This document shows, in pieces, positions 1 to 11,400 of a DNA stretch of 64,000 nucleotides. Position numbers and translations under genes: made by a program. The notes under the pieces were generated by a model that saw nothing but the letters and a program-made list of their open reading frames with translations, had not been told where the DNA came from and ran no database searches. How positions within the stretch are numbered: the first letter of the stretch is position 1; each line of letters opens with the position of its first letter. The stretch lies in NCBI RefSeq assembly GCF_002288925.2, contig NW_022098021.1, positions 379,227 to 443,226 of the forward strand, in the 5' to 3' direction. This DNA is from Delphinapterus leucas (taxonomy: Eukaryota; Chordata; Mammalia; Artiodactyla; Monodontidae).

Positions 1-270
1 AATAATTTTACATGTTTTAGTTTTAATAATTCCTCAAAGAGAGTGAGGAAACTTGGTGTTGGCTTTTGAATGTGATATTTTGTAAATTGTCAAGGTTGAG
101 GGGTAGGCTTGACTGAGGAAGCATTTGATGTGAGCGCAGATGTAGTTATCAGGGGTCATGTGCACAGTGCATAAAAGGGGGACCTGATGCCAGGAACCTG
201 TTTTCCAGTTTTCAGAATCGGTGTCAGCTCTGTCTGTTCTTGTTTTGGGTCTTACATGTGTCTTTTTCAG
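1..270 (+). other. MPHOSPH8: MPHOSPH8 intron (3' part)
   Basis: Intron sequence ending in a pyrimidine tract and AG at 269-270, just before the first exon in the window. No repeat or other element is recognised. Confidence 0.7.
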
Positions 271-370
271 GAGAAAGAGACCAAAAAAAATGAACCCAAA
301 GAAAAATACCCGAAAAAGCATGATTTGGACAAGGAAGAAAAAGGCCGAAAAGAGCCCAAGGCATTAAAGA
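271..370 (+). CDS. MPHOSPH8: MPHOSPH8 coding exon, Lys/Glu-rich linker
   Basis: Acceptor 'tctttttcag' and donor 'gtgagt' frame a 100-nt exon giving 33 codons plus one base. The peptide is very rich in Lys and Glu (it starts [20 protein letters not shown]) and belongs to the disordered, charged linker between the chromodomain and the ankyrin repeats. No folded domain is visible. Confidence 0.88.
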
Positions 371-3300
371 GTGAGTGTGAATACTGACATTTGTCATTTA
401 CATGGGTCTTTCAGACAATGAGTCTAGTTCATTGTAAAGACCACTCTCTCTTCTAAGCTGCAAGGTCATAGAGCTAGAGAATACGTTTACTGGGGAATTT
501 AGAACCTTATGCTTTTTGTTTACCAGTTATCTTAGTTACTTACATAATAATTTATATTATTAATATAATTAACTCCCCCTCCTTCTGTTCACCTTGTTCT
601 TTTTCCTTTTGGATATGAGGTAGAATATATATATTTTTTTATTTTTATTTTATTGAAATATAGTCAACTTACAATGTTTTAGTTTCAGGTTGGGAATACA
701 TTATCTTTAGAAAGATAGGAGATTAGTTATGACAGAAAAGTAAATAAGTATCTCTTTTATAGTAGATGCTGAGGTAAACTACTGTTTAATATATTTATAT
801 ATTTATTTAGCTCTGTGTCATTTGTATAAATATAATGAATGTACATTTGATCACATCAAGATATAGCTCAATTAAGGATCCATAGTGCATATTAGTACTG
901 GAACAAGTACTTTATAAGACATTCACCATTACAGTGTTTGAATAAAACTGGATATTTTAGTTCACACACCGGAAAGTACCTGGAACACATTTTCTCGTGG
1001 AAGCAGTGATTTCTAAGAGATGGATGATTTCTTGTGGGTTTTCTCCCCAAAGCTGTGTGTAACTGAGGTAATATTAAAAGTGGGTTTGGGTTCTAGACCT
1101 CAGTTTAGACTTGGCAGTAAGCCTCCGGCTGAGGGACTCTGGGAAGGAGCAGTGGTGCTTTGATGGGTTGTGTGCAGGTGAGTATAGTGTAAAGACTGTA
1201 CCTGTTCACAGCGATGTAACAGCTTTAAGCATCTTTTCTTTAGAGAGTGATTGGAGATTCAAAATATTGTAAGCTTAGAACTGGTTAATAACTTTTTCTT
1301 CCTCCGAGTATCTTATCTGTCAGTTTCAGGTACATTTTTACTGTGAGTGTTTAGTCTTAAATGACTATTCATTAAGTTCATAAGGGCACTCCAGGGAGTC
1401 TGATTTTTAGTATCCCTGAAACTAAAACCTATCTGCTTCCGATCCAGGCCTGGTAGGGTGATGTGGCTTCACGGGCCTCACTGTGTCTTCCATTTTCAAT
1501 TTTCAGAGTGTTGACCGTAATCTTGCTGCTTATGTGTACCTGTGCTTATATCTGATGCTTGGCACCCAGCCTCCTGGACAGAAATAAAGCTGGGTTGTTG
1601 GGTATACTTTGGAAGTGTGCCGGAACTGGTGAACGTGAGAGTCCTTACGTTGCAGATGCTGTGGTGTGGTGGCCTTCAGCATCCTCTTCATACAGTAGCT
1701 TGGGAAAATGCCAGGATTCAGTTGCCATCAGATTTAAATACGAGAAAAAAGGACTTATCTGCAGAAAATAATGGAAAGAATGGTTAACCCTTTTATCTCT
1801 GAACATTGAATGAGATAAATTTCTAGCTGCTGTTCTGTATTTTTGTTATTGGACCAATGTTCTGTATAAATAATTAGGATGTCACCATTTAATACTCAGA
1901 GTTTAAATATGTCTGTAACAATCAACCTCAGTGCTGTCACTATACAATATTACCTTCTGCATATGTCATTCTCTGGTGTCAGATACCTTTTTTTTTTTGG
2001 CTGCACTGGGTCTTAGTTGCAGCACGCAGGATCTTTAGTTGTGGCATGCAGACTCTTAGTTGCGGCATGCGAGATCTAGTTCCCTGACCAGGGATCGGAC
2101 CCGGGCCCCTTGCGTTGGTAGCGTGAAATCTTAACCGCTGGACCACCAGGGAAGTCCCCAGGTACTAGTTTTTAGTGAGGTATCTTTAAGGCACATAGTA
2201 GAAAACAAAATTGGTAAATTACTTAAGTTCCTTTCACTGTGATTTGGAAACTAAATCTTTATCGAGAGAGAGCCTTTTTTGGACTAGCTTTTTTATTGAA
2301 AATAAAAGGTTCAAGTTTGTGTTGGTAAGGATTGCACTCATATTTAATAATGCTTGCTTTTCCGCTGGCAAACCATTTTGAGCATTAACCAGAGTACCTG
2401 TACTCTTAGCACACTGTAGTTTATCACAGGTGTTTAAACTATTTGAAACAAGCCTGTGCAGTTCTTGAGGAAGATAAATGAGAAGTGACTTAAGAGTGCT
2501 ACTGAGAAGATGTCCCTATTTAACATGAAAGAATTGAGTAAAAAAACCTATCCGCTATGTACCCAAAGTTTATAATAGAGTTTTTCTCATATCTTTAGTT
2601 AAAAGCGAGTGGATTTCCACAGGCATCAGGTGCAGTGTTGCCAGGCCACAGTCAGCGTGCTGACACCCTTACACCCCTCCCACTCTCCACCAGGAGTCCT
2701 TTTTGTACAAGGTTACTACCTTCAGGATACAACTGGAGGCAGCTGTCTCAGCAGAAGGACAGTTGGTGGTGTGACTAGGATTATTTTGAGGCTTGCTGTC
2801 TGCAGCGGCCTTTGTCAAAACTGGGAGTGGTTCAGAGCCCCAGAAGAATAACCATTTACTTTGGACGTCCTTTCTGAATATGGAGCGGCCAATAGAAAGA
2901 TGAATGGAAAGAACTTCATGGCTGTGATAGTCAACCTGACCAGACTTTCTAACCAAGGCAGATATTAGTAAGAATTAAGAAAATATCTCTTTTTTTAACA
3001 CTAACCCAGATTTTCTTTTGGTTACAACAGAAATTTGTGACTCATTTATTATCAACTTATTTTTGTCACTAGCATTTAAGGAAATCAGAAATGCATTTGA
3101 TTTATTTAAATTAACTCCAGAAGAAAAAAATGATTTTCCTGAGAATAATCGGAAAAGAGAAGAAGTACCACCAGATTGTAAAGTCACAGGAGACCACAGG
3201 AGCAAGGAAAACAAGCAGCTACTTAAAGAAACGAGAAGTACGAGAGATGAGACTGATACATGGGCATATATAGCTGCAGATGGTGGTCAAGAGGTTGTGG

Positions 3301-5444
3301 ACAGCACGCCCCAAGCGGACGAGAATTCTGGTAGGTGTGTCCGTAGTCATTCTGCGGAGCGTTCTCTGTTCTGTGCACTGAGCTGTCTCCCTCACCTTCC
3401 TCTCCGCTCCCACGGTCATTCTGATCTCAGGATGGAGTAGAAAACCATTTGAATCTCCTGAATAAATAACATTTTGTATTGAAGACTTAGATTATTCTGT
3501 GATTTCTGAATTAATCAGAAATTGATGTAGTATGCTCAGCACATTTAGAAATTATACAGATTTCTGGTTTGCTGCCTTACCTACTCTTGCCAAGCAGTCT
3601 GATGGTATATCTTACTAGATTTCTTTCAGAAAACTATCAAATACAAACTTATTTGTATTCTTCCCTTTTAACTTTGCAGTAAATAACACTTATTAAATGA
3701 GGTTAGATTGTAAGTGCTATCCTGAGGATACCGGAATTAGCTGAGATGGGGAAGGCCGTGTATAGAGTACATAGGACAGTAGCTGTGGAGAAGAGTAATA
3801 AAGGGATAGGACAGAATAAACAAAAGAGGTTAATCTGATACATTTTTGTATAACTCGTGAAACAGCTGAAGAGAAGTTCTGAAATATTTGGGATATATGG
3901 CAAAGCAGGTAGCTTGGGGGCCCTATTACTACAGAGCAACTAGGCTCTGGGATACAGACAAGACAGGCCTGTGGCACGTTTTGGAGCTTGCAGGAGACCG
4001 TTTTGGAGCTTGCAGGAGACCGGGACAGTGCGGTGGGGGTGGGGGCAGTGGGTTGCCCAGAGGGCAAATACCAAATAGCACAGCTGCTGAGATACCAAGC
4101 AATAAACACTAGGTCCAGTAGGTGTTGGTCCAGCCACCTGGGGAGCTCCTGGGTGAACCCTGAAACTATCCCCGTTCACAGAGGGCAGGGAGAGACCCAG
4201 GAAAGAGGCAGCCACCCTAGATGGGGAGGTGGCAGGCTGCACTGGCAGAGAACTTCCAGGAGGCCCATCTTGGGGGCCGCAGGATGAGTAGACCTCGCGC
4301 CCACCCAGCAGAATCTTAACAGTTTACGAAGAGGCCTTAGTTCAGTCCAGGTGGTCTTAGCAGCTTTTACTCTTTCCAGGCTGTGTCCTTGACACTGTTT
4401 CTACTGTGGGAACAGTGGGCACAACATACAGCCCAAGGAGAGGGGAGGATGTGAGGGGCCCCCTCCTGGCCAGGGTGTGGGCGGTGAGCACCTCGGACCT
4501 TCTCTCACAGTGGAGTGTTGGTAAAGCCCAGAAGCTGGTTCATTGAAAGACTAATAGAATAGAGCAGCCTGGGGCACCGTTAGTTTAAGGGAAAAAAGAA
4601 TGAAGACTTAAACAGTATTTCCAGGGAAAAAAGAGACGTGATTATAGATGGCATCCAGATTAAAAAGATAATTCTATGAGCATTTTCTTACCATAGATTT
4701 GAAAACTGATTGAAATGGGAAATTCCTGGAAAGATACAGTTTAATAAAACTGACCCAAAAAGAAATACAAAAATTGGATAGTCTGGGCTTCCCTGGTGGC
4801 GCAGTGGTTGAGGGTCCGCCTGCCGATGCAGGGGACGCGGGTTCGTGTCCCGGTCCGGGACGATCTCGCGTGCCGCGGAAAGGCTGGGCCCGAGGGCCAT
4901 GGCCGCTGGGCCTGCGCGTCCGGAGCCTGTGCTCCGCAACGGGAGGGGCCACAACAGTGAGAGGCCCGCGTACCGCCAAAAAAAAAAAAAATAATAAATT
5001 GGATAGTCTTATTACTATTAAAGAATGTGAAATAGTAATTTAAAATAGTCTTACAAATTTATGCAAGAGTTCATCAAACTTAGCAGTCTTCCCGAAAGCA
5101 GGTGGGTTCAGGAAGTGAGGTACAAGCATATATGCGACTTAGAGCCATGCATGTAACGTGGAGCAAAGAAACAAAGGCTGTGCTGTTTCTGTGATGGGAC
5201 GCTTTTAAATCCTTTAACTTTTTTTTTTTTTGAAGTATAGTTGATTTACAGTGTTGAGTTAGTTTCAGGTGTACAGCAAAGTGGTTCAGGTATACATACA
5301 TATATATTCTTTTTCAGATTCTTATCCATTATAGGTTGTTACAAGATACTGAATGTGGTTCCCTGTGCTATACAGTAGGTCCTTGTTGTTTATCTATTTT
5401 ATTTTATTATTTTTTTAAATCTATTTTATATATAGTAGTTTGTA

Positions 5445-5477
<33 letters not shown>

Positions 5478-8400
5478 GGTCGCTGTTTTTTTTTTGGCCT
5501 TTCCCATTGCGGAGCACAGGCTCCGGACGCGCGGGCTCAGCGGCCACGGCTCACGGGCCCAGCTGCTCCGCGGCATGTGGGATCGTCCCGGACCAGGGCA
5601 CGAACCTGTGTCCCCTGCATCGGCAGGTGGACTCTCAACCACTGCGCCACCAGGGAAACCCAGTAGTTTGTATCTTTTAATCCCAAACTCCTAATTTATC
5701 CCTCCCCTCCTTTCCCCTTTGACAACCATCAGTTTGTTTTCTATGTCTGTGAGTCTGTTTCTCTTTTGTCAGTAAGTTCATTTTTATCATTTTTTTTTAG
5801 ATTCCACATATAAGTGATACCATATATGTCTTTCTCTGATTTACTTCACTTAGTATTATAATCTCTAGGCCCATCCATGTTGCTGCAAATGGCATTATTT
5901 CATTCTTTTTTATGGCTGGGTAATATTCCATTGTACATATGTACCACATTTTCTTTTTTTTTTTAACCCCACACTTGTTTAATTTTGGCTGTGTTGGGTC
6001 TTCGTTTCAGTGCGAGGGCTTTCTCTAGTTGTGGCAAGCGGGGGCCACTCTTCACCACGGTGCACGGGCCTCTCACTATCACGGCCTCTCTTGTTGCGGA
6101 GCACAGGCTCCAGACGCGCAAGCTCAGTAGTTGTGGCTCACGGGGCCTAGTTGCTCTGTGGCATGTGGGATCTTCCCAGACCAGGGCTCGAAGCCATGTC
6201 CCCTGCATTAGCAGGCAGATTCTCAACCACTGTGCCACCAGGGCAGCCCCCACGTTTTCTTTATCCATTCATCTGTCGATGTTTAGGTTGCTTCCATGTT
6301 TTGGCTGTTGTAACTAGGGCTCCTAGGAACATAGGGGTACGTGTATTCTTTCAAATTAGAGTTTTCGTCTTTTCTGAATATATGCGCAGGAGTGGGATTG
6401 CTGGATTATATGGTAGCTCTATTTTTAGTGTTTTGTTTTTTCTATTTTTGGGCTGTTCCTGGTCTTAGTTATAGCACACGGGATCTTTGTTGCCACTTGT
6501 GGGATCTCGTTGCCGCTTGTGGGATCTTTTAGTTGCGGCATGGGGGATCTTTAGTTGCAGCACGTGGGATCTAGTTCCCTGACCAGGGATCAAACCCAGG
6601 CCTCCTGCATTGGGAGTTCGGAGTTTTACCCACTGGATCACCAGGGAAGTCCCTATTTTTAGTTTTCTGAGGAACCTCCATACTCTTCTCCATTGTGGCT
6701 GCACCAGCTTACATTCCCACCAGCCGTGTAGGAGGGTTCCCTTCTCTCTACACCCTCTCCAGCGTTTATTGTTTGTAGACTTTTTGAGGATGACCATTCT
6801 GACCATTGTGTGGTGACACCTCATTGTAGTTTTGATTTGCATTTCTCTGAAAATTAGCAGTGTTGAGCATCTTTTCATGTGCCTGCTGGCCATCTGTGTT
6901 TAAATCCTTTATCTCCTACCATCAAATATTTGATGTGCTTTTCACTTTTTAAACTAGTGCGGTCATGTTGAATTATCCCCAGATCCCCTCCACTGCACTG
7001 CCCGTAGAGAATAAACGTTTTCAGCCGTGGTGTTGACGAGCCCGTGGACCAGACACATGAGGGTGGGAATGAGCGCTGGCTTCGTGCGTGCGGGGGGGTG
7101 GCTCGGAGCCCAGGGCGCTGGGGGCGTCATGGTGGCGCTTCCAGGGGGAGAAACCCAGCCCAGTGCGACATGGCCTCAGGCAGTGGCTCTTCCTAACTCA
7201 CGGGTCTGGTCTCTGCGTTCAGAATGCCTGTACCTACGTGGAGGCGGGGAGCAGTGTACAGCTGCCCCTCCTGTAAGGTGGCGCAGTGCAGTTGATGCTC
7301 TGCATCTGGCCCTTCCGGATGAGGAGGGCTGAGCGTCTGTCCAAGAAGAACGGCCGAAGGAAGAAACGTTAGAGCTTCCTCTTACTGAATCCTTGATTTC
7401 TCGCTGCCTTTCAGCTTCCAAAATTCATATGTTATTATTTTACAGTTAATAGTATACCTATTTGTCTTGATGCCTTTTTGTGTGTGACCTCTAAAAGTGG
7501 ATAATTCATGTTACTTCCCAAAGAAAATCAGAAATTTAACTAGAGACTCAGTTACATAGTGACGTATGTTCAAAGTGTGTGTAACATTCTGATTAGAGCA
7601 CCATATATTTAATAAAACAGCATTGTATTTTTTTTATAGTCCAGCAAAATGTATCTTAATAAGGCTCTTCTGTGTTCCAGATGGCAGACAACAGATTTTG
7701 AGTTTCGGCATGGATTTGCAGTTGGAATGGATGAAATTAGAGGATTTTCAAAAACATCTTGATGGGGAAGATGAGAATTTTACAACAGCAGAAGCAATTC
7801 CAAGCAGTGAGTAGTTCTGGAATTACGGGGATCCCCTTCATGAATCTAGGTATGTAAAACTTAATTTATCTTTCCTTTCATTTTAGATTTATTGAGGGAT
7901 GCTGTGAAAAACGGGGATTATATTACTGTGAAGTTTGCACTTAATTCAAGTGAAGAATATAACCTGGACCAAGAGGTAAAGTGTCTTTGTAAAAATCTCA
8001 TGAAAGGAAGATGGAAAGTAACTCTTTTATTTATTTATTTATTTATTTTGAAAGTAAATCTTTTAAAATAATTCAGTTTTATTCTTTCTTTTCCTAACTA
8101 TAAAAGTGATACACGTTCACTTTATAGGATTCAAACATTCTAGAAATGTATAACATAGAAAATTACAGGGCGTCCCTGGTGGCGCAGTGGTTAAGAATCC
8201 ATCTGCCAATGCAGGGGACACGGGTTCGAGCCCTGGTCCAGGAAGATCCCATGTGCCGCGGAGCAACTAAGCCCGTGCGCCACAACTACTGAGCCTGCGC
8301 TCTAGAGCCTGTGAGCCACAACTACTGAGCCCGCGCTCTAGAGCCTGTGAGCCACAACTACTGAGCCCGCGAGCCTAGAGCCCGTGCTCCGCAGCAAGAG

Positions 8401-11400
8401 AAGCCACTGCAATGGAAAGCCCACGTGAAGCAACAAAGACCCAACACAGCCAATTATTTATTATTTTTTTAAAAATGAAAGAAAATTACAGGTCCCGTAA
8501 TTCCAACCCTGTATAATGACCATTAGTTTTAGCCGTGATTTGCCTGGTTTTGTCTGTGGTTTAACCTCTGCACTTTGAGGGGAAAGTGACTCCTCGTTTT
8601 CATGTCACCATTTGTGTTTCATTGGTAGTTCCCTATTTACAACAACTGCCCATCTTTCTATTGTTTGTGTGTGTGTGTGTGTGTGTCCGCGCTGTGAGGC
8701 TTGCAGGATCTAGTTCCCTGACCAGGGATCGAACGTGTGCCCCCTGTGGTGGAAGCACACAGTCTTAACCACTGAGCCACCAGGGAAATCACCCAGCTTT
8801 CTATTGTTGCTGGGTTTTTTCACACTGATTTGTAAAGATTTTAATGGAAGCATGTTAACCCATTCTCTGTTTTTACATTTTTATTTTTTGAGTCTTATTG
8901 CTTGGAGGGATTTTTATTTTTAGGTAGTTACATCTGTTGATCTTTTCCTTTAAGTCTTTTGGGTGTCCTACCTTGCTTAGAAAAGATTCTTGTATTTTCT
9001 TCTTTCGTTTTCTTGCTTTAATAGTGGATTTGTTAGGTTGAATCCTTTACGACTGCAGTAAAAAGATTATTGGGATTTTCATTAAAACCACATGAAATAT
9101 ATAGATTATTTTAGCTCAGAATGGACATTTTGAGTCTTCCATCCAGGAATATGACAACTCTATATTCATTCCACTCTTCATTTATTCCCTTAAGCAAAGT
9201 TCTTTGGGCTTTTTTCTTCATATAGTTCTTGTATGTTTATTTTAGATGTATTCATACATATTTTATAATTTTTAAATCATTTTCCATATATATGCTGTGT
9301 ACAAGAGATCCACTTCAGACCTGGGGACACATACGGACTGAAAGCGAAGGGATAGAAAAAGATATTCCATGCAAATGGAAATCATAAAGTTGGAGTAGCA
9401 ATACTCATATCAGATAAACTAGACTTTAAAATAAAGATTGTTAACAATAGATAAGGAGGGACACTACATAATGATCAAAGGATCAATCCAAGAAGAAGAT
9501 ATAACAGTTATAAATGTTTATGCACCCAACATAGGAGCACCTCAATGCATAAGGCAAATGCTAACAGCCATGAAAGGAGAAATCGACAGTAACACAATAA
9601 TAGTAGGGAACTTTAACACCCCACTTACACCAATGGACAAATCATCCAAACAGAAAATAAATAAGGAAACACAAGCTTTAAATGACACAATAGACCAGAT
9701 AGATCTAATAGATATTTATAGAACATTCCACCCAAGAGTGGCAGAATACACTTCTCAAGGGCACACGGAACATTCTTGAGGCTAGATCACAGCTTGGGTC
9801 ACAGATCAAGCCTCGGAAAATTTAAGAAAATTGAAATCATATCAAGCATCTTTTCTGACCACAACGTGATGAGATTGGAAATCAGTTACAGGAAAAAAAC
9901 TGTAAAAAAACACAAATTCGTGGAGGCTAAACACTGCACTATTAAATAACCAAGAGGTCACAGAAGAAATGAAAGAAGAAATTAAAAATACATAGAAACA
10001 AATGACAATGAAAACACAACGACCCAAAACCTATGGGATGCAGCAAAAGCAGTTCTAAGAGGGAAGTTTATAGCAATTCACTCTCACCTCAAGAAACAAG
10101 AAAAATCTCAAATAAACAATCTAACCCTACACTTAAAACAACTAGAGAAAAAAGAATAAAGAAAACCCAGTCAGTAGAAGGAAAGAAATCATAAAGATCA
10201 GGGCAGAAATAAATAGAAACAAAGGAAACAGTAGCAAAGATCAATAAAACTAAAAGCTGGTTCTTTGAGAAGATAAACAAAATTGATAAACCCTTAGACT
10301 CATCAAGAAAAAAAGGGAGAGGACACAAATCAATAAAATTAGAAATGAAAAAGGAGAAATCACAGCTGACACCACAGAAATACAAAGGGTTATAAGAGAC
10401 TACCACAAACAACTATATGCCAATAAAATGGACAACCACAAAGAAATGGACAAATTCTTGGAAAGGTACAATTTTCCAAGACTGAACCAAGAAGAATTAG
10501 AAAATATAAACCTATCACAAGTAAATGAAATTGAAACTAATTAAAAATCTTCCAACAAATAAAAGTCGAGGACCAGATGGCTTCACAGGCAAATTCTGTC
10601 AAACATTTAGAGAAGAGCTAGCACCCATCCTTCTCAAACTGCACGCGCGCTTTTCTCTAGTTGCAGCGAGTGGGGGCTACTCTTAATTGCGGTGCGCGGG
10701 CTTCTCATTGCAGTGGCTTGTCTCGTTGCAGAGCACGGGCTCTAGGCGTGTGGGCTTCAGTAGTTGTGGCACGTGGGCTCAGTAGTTGTGGCTCGCGGGC
10801 TCTAGAGCACAGGCTCAGTAGTTGTGGTGCACAGACTTAGTTGCTCTGTGGCATGTGGGATCTTACCAGACCAGGGCTCAAACCTGTGTTTCCTGCATTG
10901 GTAGGCGTATTCTTAACCACTGTGCCACCAGGGAAGTCCCCTTATTTCAATTTAAGTGAATCCTGTTGAGTCTGTCTAAAGTACTACGGCCAAGAATCAT
11001 TTTTCTTATATTTGTGTTCCCTCCAATTACTCAGACACGCAAATTTTGCTAGACTTTAAGATTATAGCTAAATTAATTCATACTACTGGATTTTGGTTTT
11101 ATCAAATGTTATTTAATAAATTGTTCGGTTTTCTCATATGGTGATTGTTTGAACTAGTGATCGGAAATATTTTAGCTAATAGTTACCTTTTTATCTTTTG
11201 TCAGCCTTTTGTAGTTTTATCTCTATTAAAAGAACTTTTCTTTAATTTCTCTATTTTGTTATGGACTCTCAGAAACTAACCATATCAGTGTCCTGTTTGC
11301 CACTTCTGAATTTCCTTCTGTATCCTTAGAGAACTCAAACTCTCACTTCCCAACGGTTATATTTACATAGGCCAACATTTGTCTCATCCAGAAAGCATTC

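Larger units (their letters stand above)
371..3072 (+). other. MPHOSPH8: MPHOSPH8 intron
   Basis: A 2.7-kb intron holding a short L1 3' end (634-699) and one SINE (1988-2157). The remainder, including open stretches near 1542-1787 and 2609-2956, has no recognisable protein or repeat. Confidence 0.7.
5218..6905 (-). mobile_element. L1 LINE 3' portion in antisense, split by three SINEs
   Basis: The segments 5218-5450, 5662-5956, 6251-6435 and 6653-6905 together read as the complement of an L1 3' end: 'gaagtatagttgatttacag', then 'tggctgggtaatattccatt', then 'gtgggattgctggattatat', then 'gtagttttgatttgcatttc'. These are standard antisense landmarks of the L1 ORF2 end and 3' UTR. The order and spacing are those of one element interrupted by later SINE insertions. 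Confidence 0.88.
3331..7680 (+). other. MPHOSPH8: MPHOSPH8 intron with nested retroposons
   Basis: A 4.35-kb intron. It contains a 22-bp tandem duplication (3978-4021), an unidentified G+C-rich block (about 4020-4560), a derived SINE (4785-4995) and an L1 tail with three SINEs inside it (5218-6905). From 6906 to 7680 nothing is recognised. Confidence 0.75.

Noticed and set aside
2669..2956. 95-codon minus-strand frame in an intron
   Set aside because: No homology, domain or splice context recognised; length is within chance for this much sequence.
3018..3440. 140-codon frame as a complete gene
   Set aside because: It is the MPHOSPH8 exon 3073-3330 plus intron on both sides; splice sites mark the true limits.
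4020..4560. G+C-rich block as an endogenous retroviral LTR
   Set aside because: No TG...CA ends, flanking duplication, primer-binding site or retroviral frame could be shown.
9438..9779. 113-codon open frame as a stand-alone gene
   Set aside because: It is part of a dead L1 ORF2 (endonuclease region).
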